From Brumicola pallidula DSM 14239 = ACAM 615 (GTDB lineage Bacteria > Pseudomonadota > Gammaproteobacteria > Enterobacterales > Alteromonadaceae): a stretch of 64,000 bases of DNA. The DNA is taken from positions 425,884 through 489,883 of the forward strand of contig NZ_KE386815.1 in the NCBI RefSeq assembly GCF_000428905.1, in the 5' to 3' direction. Shown piece by piece: positions 54,192 through 63,688 of this stretch. Position 1 is the first letter of the stretch; the number at the start of each line of letters is the position of its first letter. Below the pieces are notes generated by a model, which saw only the letters and a list, made by a program, of their open reading frames with translations, searched no databases and was not told where the DNA came from. A program made the translations under genes and the position numbers.

Positions 54192-55493
54192 ATGGCGTTA
54201 AGCTGGCAACCTATCCTTAGTGTAGATGATATAACTCAACAACAATGGCAACAACTGTCCGATCATGATAAAGAATATTCAACTCCTTTCTTAAGCTATG
54301 CTTTCCTCAAAGGGCTAGAAGAAACTAAATGCGTCAATGGCGAAACAGGCTGGCACAGCTATCATATTGGCATTTATGAGCATCCTGAAACAAATCAAGG
54401 AGGTACCGAAGAAAAGGGTATCGAAGGCAACGTCGAAAAACAAGATGTGATTGAAACTAGACAAAATGTGGTTGCAGCCAGTCATGATGTCATTGAAGCC
54501 AGCGGTTCAATCAACAGACTCATCGGTTTCATTCCCTGTTACTTAAAAACTCACTCCTACGGTGAATATATTTTTGATCACGCTTGGGCTAACGCATATC
54601 AACATCATCAAATTCCCTATTATCCTAAACTAGTTGCTTGCATTCCATTTACTCCAGTTACTGGCAGCCGCCTGCTCATTGATAACGAGTGTGGCTATTC
54701 ATTTGACGAAATAACAGCATTTATTACCACAAGCACAAACAATATATTGAAGGAAGCACACGCTTCATCTTTTCATTCCTTATTTTTGCCAGAGTATCAA
54801 AGCGACCAGTTCGCGAAGGACAAGCTATTACAGCGTCTCAGCGTGCAATTTGTTTGGCATAATAGAGGGTATAATAATTTCGATGATTTTATGCAGCAAA
54901 TGACCTCAAGAAAGCGTCGCTCTATTCGCAAAGAAAGAACGGCAGCAGTGAGAATATCGGAGACTGACACCGTCGTTATCAAAAGGTTAACCGGAGACAT
55001 GCTAACGAAAGAAGTGTTGGATGACTTTTATTTGTGCTATCAACAAACCTATTTGAAACGAAGTGGACACAACGGCTATTTAACTGGCGAATTTTTTGAT
55101 TATCTCCAAAGCAACATGCAAGACAATATAATGATTGTGATGGCTTATCATGCAGAACAATGTATCGCCAGCGCACTATTTTTCTACAATGACCAGCAAT
55201 TATTCGGGCGTTATTGGGGTGCTTTGCAGGACGTGTCAGGCTTGCATTTCGAATGTTGTTATTATCAGGGGATAGACTTTGCGATAGAAAAGAAACTGCG
55301 CCAATTTAACCCCGGCACACAAGGCGAGCATAAAATACTGAGGGGGTTTGAACCTACCTTTTGCTATTCAAATCATTATTTACAGCACCCCGATTTTCAA
55401 GCCGCTGTGCTTGACTTTTTGCAACGTGAAAAAATAGGTATTCAACAATATAAACAACAAAGCGAAAGTGTGCTTCCCTTTAAACAAGCTTAA
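54192..55493 (+). CDS. FemAB/GNAT-like protein (DUF482, 'peptidogalycan biosynthesis' family)
   Basis: 433 residues. Two GNAT-like halves: an N-terminal part around GFIPCYLKTHSYGEYIFDHAWANAY and a C-terminal FemAB-like domain (FDDFMQQMTSRKRRSIRKERTAA; FDYLQSNMQDNIMIVMAYHAEQCIASALFF; FNPGTQGEHKILRGFEP). These phrases match the PF04339 family, whose substrate is unknown. Residues about 70-112 are an acidic, repetitive insertion (EEKGIEGNVEKQDVIETRQ..., with VIETR/VIEAS echoes) that looks disordered. No signal peptide, so cytoplasmic. Divergent from recX. Confidence 0.8.
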   Translation: MALSWQPILSVDDITQQQWQQLSDHDKEYSTPFLSYAFLKGLEETKCVNGETGWHSYHIGIYEHPETNQGGTEEKGIEGNVEKQDVIETRQNVVAASHDVIEASGSINRLIGFIPCYLKTHSYGEYIFDHAWANAYQHHQIPYYPKLVACIPFTPVTGSRLLIDNECGYSFDEITAFITTSTNNILKEAHASSFHSLFLPEYQSDQFAKDKLLQRLSVQFVWHNRGYNNFDDFMQQMTSRKRRSIRKERTAAVRISETDTVVIKRLTGDMLTKEVLDDFYLCYQQTYLKRSGHNGYLTGEFFDYLQSNMQDNIMIVMAYHAEQCIASALFFYNDQQLFGRYWGALQDVSGLHFECCYYQGIDFAIEKKLRQFNPGTQGEHKILRGFEPTFCYSNHYLQHPDFQAAVLDFLQREKIGIQQYKQQSESVLPFKQA

Positions 55494-55691
55494 ATTAAAC
55501 AAGCTTAAAAATCGACTTGCACATCCTAATTGGGCCTACTTATCGGCATGGTAGGTCCACTTGACACAAAAAGTAACGATTTAGTTACGGACTAACGCAG
55601 TCATCATCATTAAGATACTTATGCACGGTAAGTCAGCAAGCAACAATTTGACGAAAAATTCAAATTAGAAATAAACGACAAAAGAGAATTC

Positions 55692-57779
55692 ATGAAAAAA
55701 TCGATTTTAGCCATGGCTATCGCCAGCAGTTTTATCCTTGGTGCCTGTGATTCAACAACCAATATGGCCGCCAAACAAAAAACGCAAAATATTCAAACCA
55801 AATTAGCGCAATCAACCAGTGAACCTGAGTTAGGGGTCTTTGGGATTGAATTAGCCGCGCGTAATTTAGCTATCAAGCCCGGTGATGATTTTTTCATGTA
55901 TGCCAGTGGCACTTGGTATGACAATTTTGAAATGCCGTCGGATAAAACACGTTATGGTGCTTTTTCTGTGTTGGCTGATCGCAGTGAAGAACGTGTTAAG
56001 CAAATTATTAATAACATTAGCAAAGCAAAAGACTTGTCGTTTGAAGAACAACTCATTGCTAACTTCTACAATGCTTACATGGATATTGATACAATAAATG
56101 CGAAAGGATTACAGCCAATCCAAACAGTATTGGAGCAAATCGACGATATTGATTCGGTTATCGATTTAACCTCCGTTTTTGGTAATGCATGGCTATCAGG
56201 AGTAAGCAGTCCAATAAACGCCGGACTTGGTATTAACCGTCTAGACCCAAATGCATATCAGATGTCGGTTGGTACCGGCGGTCTTGGTCTGCCTGATCGA
56301 AGCTACTATTTAACAGATACCGAGCGTTTTAACGATATTTTAGCCGCCTATAAAGAGAACATCATCCAGACCCTTTCTTTCATAGAGGTTGACGATGCAG
56401 CCACTAAAGCCGATCAAATCATTGCCTTAGAGACAAAAATTGCAACGCTCCAGTGGCCCCGTGAAAAACGCAGAAACCGTGACCTTACGCTTAACCAAAT
56501 TGCTCGCAGTGATTTGCTAGAGGAGTATCCTGGCTTTGACTGGGATACCTATTTTGCGTCTTCAGGTTATATCATTCCAGAGCTGAACATTACCCAACCA
56601 GACCCGGTAAAAGAAATGATCAAACTGGTTAACAGTCAGCCCCTGTCAGTTTGGCAAGACTACTTGCGTTATCATGCTATTAGTAACAACGCAGGCATGC
56701 TATCTGACGAAATATACCTGACCAACTTTGGGTTTTATGGCACCATGCTAAATGGCCAAAAAGAACCAAGACCACGCTGGAAGCGGGCTATTGCCGAAAT
56801 ATCGGGAACGCAGTCATTAGGTTTTGCTATTGGTAAAGTTTATGTAGACAAGTATTTTCCTGCAAGCTCCAAAGAAAAGATGGCAACCTTAGTTGAGAAC
56901 CTGCGAAAAGCACTTGGTGAACGCATCGATAATCTTGATTGGATGGGCAGCGAAACCAAAGTGAATGCTAAACTTAAGCTAATGGCTTTTCATCCCAAAA
57001 TTGGCTACCCAGATGAGTGGCAATCGTTTGAAGGCGTCTCAATTGGTGATGATGACCTCATTGGTAATGTGCGAAACTTACGGCAATTTTTCCAAGCTCA
57101 AAGTGTGCAGCGAGAACGACTAAAAACAGATCGTGAACGCTGGGGCATGGTGCCGCAGCAAGTCAATGCGTATTACAATAGTTCGTTTAATGAGATTGTA
57201 TTTCCGGCGGCGATTTTACAAGCCCCTTTCTTTGATCCAAATGCTGACGATGCGGTTAACTACGGCGCTATAGGAGCCGTTATTGGGCATGAAATGGGAC
57301 ATGGTTTTGATGATCAGGGTTCAAAATCTGACGCCAATGGTATTCAACGTAATTGGTGGACGGAGGAGGACCGCGCTGCGTTTGATGCTAAAGCTGACAA
57401 ACTTGCCGCTCAGTATAGTGAATATGAACCTATCGTGGGTAATTTTGTGAATGGTCGTAATAGCTTAGGTGAGAACATTGGAGATGTAGGTGGGCTAGCG
57501 ATGGCTTACCACGCTTATCAGTTGTCTTTAAACGGAAAAGAAGCGCCGATTATTGCGGGTTTAACGGGTGATCAACGTTTCTTTTTGGCATGGGCTCAAG
57601 TTTGGCGAGAAAAGCGCACAGAACAAAGTATGCTCAATCAACTTCGCGCAGGTACCCATGCTCCCGGCCGATACAGAACCCAAGCACCACGAAATCACGA
57701 TGCATGGTACAAAGCGTTTGATGTGCAACCGGGTGATGCACTCTATCTTGCACCACAGGATCGTGTGCGGATTTGGTAA
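55692..57779 (+). CDS. pepO: M13-family metallopeptidase (PepO/neprilysin-like)
   Basis: 695 residues with a lipoprotein signal (SFILGAC, lipobox Cys). The N-terminal M13 domain starts at DDFFMYASGTWYDNFEMPSDKTRYGAF. The zinc site is HEMGH (His533, Glu534, His537), with the third ligand in ENIGDVGGLAMAYHAY. The C-terminal AWAQVWREKRTEQSMLNQLRAGTHAPGRYR is the family's conserved end, although the C-terminal CxxW is replaced by DRVRIW. Zinc endopeptidase degrading short peptides, probably outer-membrane or periplasmic. Confidence 0.95.
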   Translation: MKKSILAMAIASSFILGACDSTTNMAAKQKTQNIQTKLAQSTSEPELGVFGIELAARNLAIKPGDDFFMYASGTWYDNFEMPSDKTRYGAFSVLADRSEERVKQIINNISKAKDLSFEEQLIANFYNAYMDIDTINAKGLQPIQTVLEQIDDIDSVIDLTSVFGNAWLSGVSSPINAGLGINRLDPNAYQMSVGTGGLGLPDRSYYLTDTERFNDILAAYKENIIQTLSFIEVDDAATKADQIIALETKIATLQWPREKRRNRDLTLNQIARSDLLEEYPGFDWDTYFASSGYIIPELNITQPDPVKEMIKLVNSQPLSVWQDYLRYHAISNNAGMLSDEIYLTNFGFYGTMLNGQKEPRPRWKRAIAEISGTQSLGFAIGKVYVDKYFPASSKEKMATLVENLRKALGERIDNLDWMGSETKVNAKLKLMAFHPKIGYPDEWQSFEGVSIGDDDLIGNVRNLRQFFQAQSVQRERLKTDRERWGMVPQQVNAYYNSSFNEIVFPAAILQAPFFDPNADDAVNYGAIGAVIGHEMGHGFDDQGSKSDANGIQRNWWTEEDRAAFDAKADKLAAQYSEYEPIVGNFVNGRNSLGENIGDVGGLAMAYHAYQLSLNGKEAPIIAGLTGDQRFFLAWAQVWREKRTEQSMLNQLRAGTHAPGRYRTQAPRNHDAWYKAFDVQPGDALYLAPQDRVRIW

Positions 57780-58303
57780 TGTTGCGCTGAGCTACAAGTG
57801 ACAATGATTTAGATTTTTAAAACAAAAAATCAGCTGAGTTACATAAATTAGCATTAACGTGAGGATTTATAAAACCAATAACATACAGGCCGATCAATAA
57901 GCTGGCTTACATTTTCCTAAAAAAAATATTTTTTTAAAAGTTTTTGTAAAGAATTCAGACCATTTAAACACTTTTTATCTTTTTGTTTTTATTAGCTATT
58001 TTTATTTTCATAACTATATTCTAAAAAAAATACGTGATTTCGATTAAAAAACGCACAATAATGTTGAATATAGAAGTTTGACTGTTCATACCACATTGAT
58101 TAGATTAGTCCGCGTAGATAAAGCGACTGTTTTATCTGTCTGTTCTTCGCGATGGCAAAAGCTTCCCAAATTATAAGAGAAACTGGTGTCATTCATTGCA
58201 TAGGACACATGGAAATTACAAAAGTTGCACATTTAAACCAAAAAATATCTTTTGGGATAAAACAATAATATTAATCGCTATAAAGCGGTAACAGGGAATC
58301 AAC
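57780..58303. other. Long AT-rich leader of the large TonB receptor
   Basis: About 520 bases without a gene. It contains A/T homopolymer runs around 57916-57950 and a small hairpin CCAAAA/TTTTGG near 58238-58257 shortly before the receptor start. No riboswitch or sRNA recognised. Confidence 0.5.
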
Positions 58304-61300
58304 ATGAATCAAAGTAACGATACTAAGTTGCACAAAGTATCTTTAGCGGTTTTAGTCGCTCTAGGATGCTTAGCAGCCCCAAACGTATACGCTCAGGAAA
58401 CTGATAGTTTGCTTGAAGAAGAAGACGAAGAAGTCAAGGAAGTAGTTGAACGTATTGCCGTTACTGGCTCGCGTCTAAAGCGTGAAGAGTTTTCAAACGC
58501 CTCTCCAATTCAAATTATTAGTGGTGACATTTCGCGCGAACTGGGAATGTTTGATACAAGCGAAATGCTGCAATCAGCTTCACAAAGTGCGGGCCAACAA
58601 ATTGACAACACATTTTCTGGTTTTGTACTAGATAACGGCCCGGGTGCCGCAACAGTTGGTTTCCGTGGTCTTGGTGCTGCTCGTACACTGGTGCTAATCA
58701 ATGGACGCCGAGTTGCTCCTGCTGGTGTGGGTGGTGCACCTACCTCTCCAGATTTGAATCTAATCCCATCGGTACTCATCGACCGCATTGAAAACCTGTT
58801 CGATGGTGCTTCTGCGGTTTATGGCTCTGATGCTATCGCGGGCGTTTCCAACGTAATATTACGTTCAAACGTAGAAGGTTTTGACTTTCAAGCAACATTA
58901 GCCGCACCAAACGAGGGTGGTGAACAAACTATCTTGTCAGCAATGTACGGCATGTCAGGTGACAACTATTCATTTAACATTGCTGCTGAGTATAATGAGC
59001 GTCGCTCGCAAACTTTCGCCGAAAGTGAGTACGTTAATGAGTGTACAGAATTTGTCTATGAAGGCGACGATGGTAACATTTACGGTGATTACCGTGGTAT
59101 TGGTCCAAATACGACACCGCCTGATGCTTGTGATATTTTTCCGCTCTCAAATCGTATGAGTATTCCTTTCTTCGGCAGTGTTTACCGTACTGAAGGTTCT
59201 ACGAACATCGGCATTCCAAACTGGAGTGATTCAACAAGCGGCTTAGGAAACGCAGCGTTCTTCCCAGGTTTCGTTACTGAAGTTGACACTAACGGTGATG
59301 GCATTATCGATAATGCAATATGGGACGGTAACGGGGATGGTTTCTTAGATTTTAATTTCCAAGACCCGTACTATTCGTTAGAACGTTCCGACTATGTGAA
59401 TTCAAGAGATTGGGTTAGCCCGCTTAAACGTTTGAGCCTGTATGCAAACGGTGACTATTTGCTGCAAGATGATAATGACACGCGTATCTTCTATGAGGCA
59501 CTTTATGCACAGCGTGACACAAACGTATTTAGCCCAGGTGGTCAATTTTTTGAATCCGTTAGCGCTGAAAATCCATTTAACCCATGTGGTACAGACATTG
59601 AAAACGGCATAGATTGCCGCGCTGGTGTTGGCTTCCCGTACGGTTCACAAGACGTACAACCAATTGTCAGTATTAGAGGGGATAGAGACAAAAACGTTGT
59701 TGATGTTTCTCAATATCGTTTAGTCGGTGGTGTGCAAGGTAACCTCGGCATACTGGCAGACGTCGGTGAAGGCAACTGGACATATGAAGTATCTGCTATT
59801 TATAGCGCGTCTAAAGGCGATAACAGCATCATCGGTATTAATGAAGCGAATCTATTGAATTCTTTGGATACTTCTGTTCGTAACGCTGATGGTTCAATCA
59901 CTTGTGGTACCGGTTCAGATGGTTGCGTACCGGTAAACTTATTCTCGTCTAACATCTATCAAGAGGGTGGCGGTACATTAACTGGCGCTGAAACTGCATA
60001 CCTGTTTGATAGCCGTGAAATTTCAACTGAAGTTAAGCAGACAATGTTATCTGGTTATATTACGGGTGATGCATTTACGTTGCCTTGGAATGATCAAATA
60101 GTGCCTTTAGTCCTTGGTGCTGAATTCCGTAAAGACGAAATCATTACAGATGCCAACCCAGTAGCTGCCGAAGGCTTGTTATGGGGTTACTTCTCCGATG
60201 AAGGTGCTGACGGTTCTAGAAACTTGAAAGAAGTGTTCTTTGAAACTGAAGCGCCGTTGTTACGAGGCGAAAAATGGGCTGAAGAACTAACTGTAACGGC
60301 ATCTGGTCGTTGGACTGACGAGAGTTTTTATGATCCCGAAACAACGTTTAGCTTAAAAGCTATCTACCGTCCGACAGAATGGTTCACAATTCGAGGAACG
60401 CGTGGTACGTCTTACCGAGCTCCGAACCTACGTGAACGTTTCTTAAACGGGACGTCTGGTTTTGCAACGCTATCGGACCCTTGTGTTGTTCCTAACGCAG
60501 CGAGAATTTCTGATCCACTAGATATTAATTCAAGCGAAACTTATGATGCAGCAGAAGACCAACGTGCACAACGTATTCTTACTGCTTGCTCCGCTAACGG
60601 TATTGACCCCACGTCTCTTGGCCTTCAAACTGACACGCAAGATCGTTTTGAAGCGGGAACATCTACAGAAGTAAGCACGGGTGGTTCTGAAACACTAGCC
60701 GCTGAACGGTCAGTATCTGAAACCTATGGTTTCATATTTGAACAACCGTTTACTGACGCATTTGACCTAACATTATCTGCAACTTGGTATAACATTCGTA
60801 TCACTGACAGTGTCGCTGAGCCAAGTGGTGGTTTCATTGTTAATAATTGTTACAACAACATTGACCGTCCTGACGGTTCAAGTGCGTTCTGTGGCAGTAT
60901 TAATCGTGATGCCACGACTAATCGACTGCAATCTATTAATGCTTCATTCATTAACATCGGTCTTGAAGGTTCTGAAGGTACGGATTTCAATATCTACTAT
61001 GAACAAGATTTCGTTGTTGGTGAAAACGAACTAAGCGTGTCTTTAGATGTGCAAGCTACCAAACTCAAATCTGCAGAGCAGGATATATTGGGTGACTTTG
61101 ATGACAACTTCGGTGAGCCTACTTTTCCTGAGTGGAGAGGAGGTGCCCGCTTAGCAATAGCGTATAGTGATTTCAGATTTAACTGGTCCACTCGTTACAT
61201 AGGTAAAGGTGAAGCAGATGAGCCAGACGATTTTGCCACTTATGCTCCTTGCGATGGTTTAGACGTTTTATGTCGTCCTGTGTATTACACCGCTAGCTAC

Positions 61301-61492
61301 TACACGCACAGTGCTTCAATCAACTATAGTCAAGACAACTGGGCTGTCACTGTAGGTGTTAGAAACGTTTTCAACGAAGCTCCACCGAAAGTTGATGACT
61401 CAGGTGTATTCTCTACTCGTAACATTCCGTTGGGTGTTGGCTATGACTTGTTTGGTCGAACTGTATTTGGAACGGTTAGTTACTCGTTTTAA
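58304..61492 (+). CDS. Large TonB-dependent outer membrane receptor
   Basis: 1062 residues. Signal peptide (LAVLVALGCLAAPNVYA), then an acidic stretch (LLEEEDEEVKEVVE) and a TonB-box-like ERIAVTGSRLKREEF. The plug spans about 60-200 (GAATVGFRGLGAARTLVLINGRRVAP; FDGASAVYGSDAIAGVSNVIL). The large barrel ends in GTVSYSF. Two EF-hand-like loops, DTNGDGIID (328-336) and DGNGDGFLD (341-349), lie in an extracellular-type region. The class resembles receptors of marine Alteromonadales for peptides or oligosaccharides. The flanking M13 and S9 peptidases favour peptides; the ligand is inferred. Confidence 0.88.
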   Translation: MNQSNDTKLHKVSLAVLVALGCLAAPNVYAQETDSLLEEEDEEVKEVVERIAVTGSRLKREEFSNASPIQIISGDISRELGMFDTSEMLQSASQSAGQQIDNTFSGFVLDNGPGAATVGFRGLGAARTLVLINGRRVAPAGVGGAPTSPDLNLIPSVLIDRIENLFDGASAVYGSDAIAGVSNVILRSNVEGFDFQATLAAPNEGGEQTILSAMYGMSGDNYSFNIAAEYNERRSQTFAESEYVNECTEFVYEGDDGNIYGDYRGIGPNTTPPDACDIFPLSNRMSIPFFGSVYRTEGSTNIGIPNWSDSTSGLGNAAFFPGFVTEVDTNGDGIIDNAIWDGNGDGFLDFNFQDPYYSLERSDYVNSRDWVSPLKRLSLYANGDYLLQDDNDTRIFYEALYAQRDTNVFSPGGQFFESVSAENPFNPCGTDIENGIDCRAGVGFPYGSQDVQPIVSIRGDRDKNVVDVSQYRLVGGVQGNLGILADVGEGNWTYEVSAIYSASKGDNSIIGINEANLLNSLDTSVRNADGSITCGTGSDGCVPVNLFSSNIYQEGGGTLTGAETAYLFDSREISTEVKQTMLSGYITGDAFTLPWNDQIVPLVLGAEFRKDEIITDANPVAAEGLLWGYFSDEGADGSRNLKEVFFETEAPLLRGEKWAEELTVTASGRWTDESFYDPETTFSLKAIYRPTEWFTIRGTRGTSYRAPNLRERFLNGTSGFATLSDPCVVPNAARISDPLDINSSETYDAAEDQRAQRILTACSANGIDPTSLGLQTDTQDRFEAGTSTEVSTGGSETLAAERSVSETYGFIFEQPFTDAFDLTLSATWYNIRITDSVAEPSGGFIVNNCYNNIDRPDGSSAFCGSINRDATTNRLQSINASFINIGLEGSEGTDFNIYYEQDFVVGENELSVSLDVQATKLKSAEQDILGDFDDNFGEPTFPEWRGGARLAIAYSDFRFNWSTRYIGKGEADEPDDFATYAPCDGLDVLCRPVYYTASYYTHSASINYSQDNWAVTVGVRNVFNEAPPKVDDSGVFSTRNIPLGVGYDLFGRTVFGTVSYSF

Positions 61493-61516
61493 TTAGCAGC
61501 GTTACTTAATATAAAG

Positions 61517-61552
61517 GACTCTCTGGGCTTTAGTCCGAGGGTCTTTTTTTTT
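61517..61552 (+). terminator. Terminator after the large TonB receptor
   Basis: Stem GACTCTC/GAGGGTC (one G-U) with an inner GGGCT/AGTCC stem, followed by nine T residues. It separates the receptor from the S9 peptidase gene, 17 bases before the latter's start. Confidence 0.85.
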
Positions 61553-61568
61553 ACAAGTGAGAAAGATA

Positions 61569-63548
61569 ATGTTAAAGAGACACTTTTTTAAAATAGGCTT
61601 GTTTAGCGTTGCTTCACTGCTGATTGTGCAAAATGCAATAGCCGAAGACAACGTTACTAAAGTAGAGCCAGCATCGATAAAAATGCCAATTGAAGCATTT
61701 GCAATTGAGGCTGCAATCAAGTCTGTAAGGTTAAGTAATAACGGTAAAAGCATTGGTTACATGAAAGCCACTAGCAAACGGGGCGACTACATATTGGAAG
61801 TTAGGCCAACTGACAATATGACTACGGAACCGGTCACTTTTGCTGCTGATAAAATGGAACTAACTAGTTTTTTTTGGTTAAACAATAAAAAAATCATGGT
61901 CAGTTTTCGTCAAAATATCCAAGATGGGAATGAGAATTACTGGGTAACTAAAAGGGCAATTGTTAATGCCGATGGTACCGGTAAATGGCTAGTTCCTTTC
62001 GCAAAAGAGAATTTTACTAACTATGGTATTATCTCAACATTGATTGCAGATCCTGAGCATATACTACTAAGTTATGACATCAATGATGATCGTAAAACAG
62101 ATGTTATAAAATATAATATAAATACGGGTTCAACACGCACTATTTATCGTGGAAACGAAAAGGTGAGTGGCGGATTCCTTACCGATTTTGATGGCGATGT
62201 GAGAGCCGGTACTGGTTACGATATTTCAGCATCTGCTATTAATTTATATGTTAGAGCAAAAGGTTCAGACGAATGGGAATTGATACATCAAAACAAACCA
62301 GAAAATAGAGAAGTATTTGATTTTCTTGGCTTATCTGTAGAAAATCCGAATGAAATTATGGTAAGTGCAACGCTGGATCGCAATACTGCGGGTATATACA
62401 GCTATAATATTGAAACCAAAAAATTCTCGGAGCGATTATTTGGTTTAGAGACAGTTGACACAGACGGTCTAATTACAAGCCAAAAATTAGCAAATCGTGG
62501 TGAGCTTTTAGGTTATTCCTATACAGCAAAGCACCCAACTCGCTTTTTCTTAAGCAGTACAGAAGCTGCGGTTAAAGAAGCAAGCCTGTATCAAGCAATT
62601 GAAGACCAATTCACAGGAGAATTTGTTCGTTTATCTAGTCGTTCAGAAGATGATAATGCGATGGTAATATACACTGAGAGCGACAGCAATCCGGGTACTT
62701 ATTATTTGTTAATGAATAAAAAAGACCTGAGTTTAATTGGCGATACTGCGCCTCTTATTGATAAAAGCAAGTTAGCTAAAGTGATGTATGTTAAATACAA
62801 AGCCAGAGATGGCTTGGTCATTCCTGCGTACGTTACTATTCCGCAGGGCAAAGGTCCTTTCCCTACTATCGTTCACCCGCATGGCGGGCCATGGGCAAGG
62901 GACATCAATATATTTGACCCTTGGTCACAAATGCTTGCAAACAATGGTTACTTAGTTATTCAGCCCCAATTCAGAGGTTCACAAGGCTTTGGTCTTGAAC
63001 TTTGGAAAGCGGGTGATGGAGAATGGGGTAAAAAAATGCAAGACGACCTTGACGATGCTGCAATGTGGTTAGTCAAAAAAGGCTTGGCCGATGAAGACAG
63101 ACTAGGTATGTTTGGTTGGAGCTACGGTGGTTATGCCGCTTTTGTTGCATCTTTGCGCAAAAATAATATTTATAAGTGCGCTGTAGCTGGGGCGGGTGTT
63201 GGCGACTTAGACAGAGTGTTGTCTAGTATCAATAACAGTCGTTACTTGCGAGTATTCCAAGCACCAACGGTTCAAGGAATTGACCCAATCGATCATGTTA
63301 AAGATGTAAATATCCCTATCTATATTGTACATGGGGATATCGACCAACGAGTTCCAGTTAAGCACAGTAGAACGTTCGTTGACGCTTTGAAAAAGTATAC
63401 AACCGACTTTAAATATACTGAACTTGAAGGTGCAGACCATTTCTCTAATACATTATATTATGAGCACAAAATGCAGTTTTATGGTGAGTTGATTGATTGG
63501 TTTGATAACCGGTGCTTTAATAATAGCGAAATTGCAGCTACTGACTAA
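61569..63548 (+). CDS. S9-family prolyl oligopeptidase-like serine peptidase
   Basis: 659 residues from ATG 61569, preceded by GAGAAAG; a GTG at 61557 is also in frame. Signal peptide (FKIGLFSVASLLIVQNAIA). The N-terminal beta-propeller spans about 40-390. The C-terminal alpha/beta hydrolase has HPHGGPWARD (oxyanion region) and nucleophile Ser518 in GMFGWSYGGYAAF. The Asp is in VHGDIDQRVP and the His in ELEGADHF. Exported peptidase cutting short peptides, often after proline. Directly downstream of the TonB receptor but behind a terminator. Confidence 0.92.
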   Translation: MLKRHFFKIGLFSVASLLIVQNAIAEDNVTKVEPASIKMPIEAFAIEAAIKSVRLSNNGKSIGYMKATSKRGDYILEVRPTDNMTTEPVTFAADKMELTSFFWLNNKKIMVSFRQNIQDGNENYWVTKRAIVNADGTGKWLVPFAKENFTNYGIISTLIADPEHILLSYDINDDRKTDVIKYNINTGSTRTIYRGNEKVSGGFLTDFDGDVRAGTGYDISASAINLYVRAKGSDEWELIHQNKPENREVFDFLGLSVENPNEIMVSATLDRNTAGIYSYNIETKKFSERLFGLETVDTDGLITSQKLANRGELLGYSYTAKHPTRFFLSSTEAAVKEASLYQAIEDQFTGEFVRLSSRSEDDNAMVIYTESDSNPGTYYLLMNKKDLSLIGDTAPLIDKSKLAKVMYVKYKARDGLVIPAYVTIPQGKGPFPTIVHPHGGPWARDINIFDPWSQMLANNGYLVIQPQFRGSQGFGLELWKAGDGEWGKKMQDDLDDAAMWLVKKGLADEDRLGMFGWSYGGYAAFVASLRKNNIYKCAVAGAGVGDLDRVLSSINNSRYLRVFQAPTVQGIDPIDHVKDVNIPIYIVHGDIDQRVPVKHSRTFVDALKKYTTDFKYTELEGADHFSNTLYYEHKMQFYGELIDWFDNRCFNNSEIAATD

Positions 63549-63603
63549 ATATTAGTTTTTTAGGCGTTATAATTTATGGGCGCAAGGCTCTCAAATTGAC
63601 AAT

Positions 63604-63672
63604 ATCGAGCAGGGTGAGGCTTATGCCTCATCCCTCTCACAGAACCGCACATACGGACCTCGTATGCGGCTC
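63604..63672 (-). ncRNA. Group II intron domains V and VI
   Basis: Domain V (63672-63642) begins GAGCCGC, pairing with GCGGTTC. It has a distal ATACG/CGTAT stem, a two-base bulge (GT) on the 3' side and the catalytic AGC triad at positions 2-4. It is about 31 bases, slightly shorter than the common 34. Domain VI (63641-63604) has the stem TGAGGC/GCCTCA with loop ATAA and an AGGG/CCCT base. I see no bulged adenosine at the usual place 7-8 bases from the end. Confidence 0.85.
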
Positions 63673-63688
63673 ATGCAATCTACTATTT

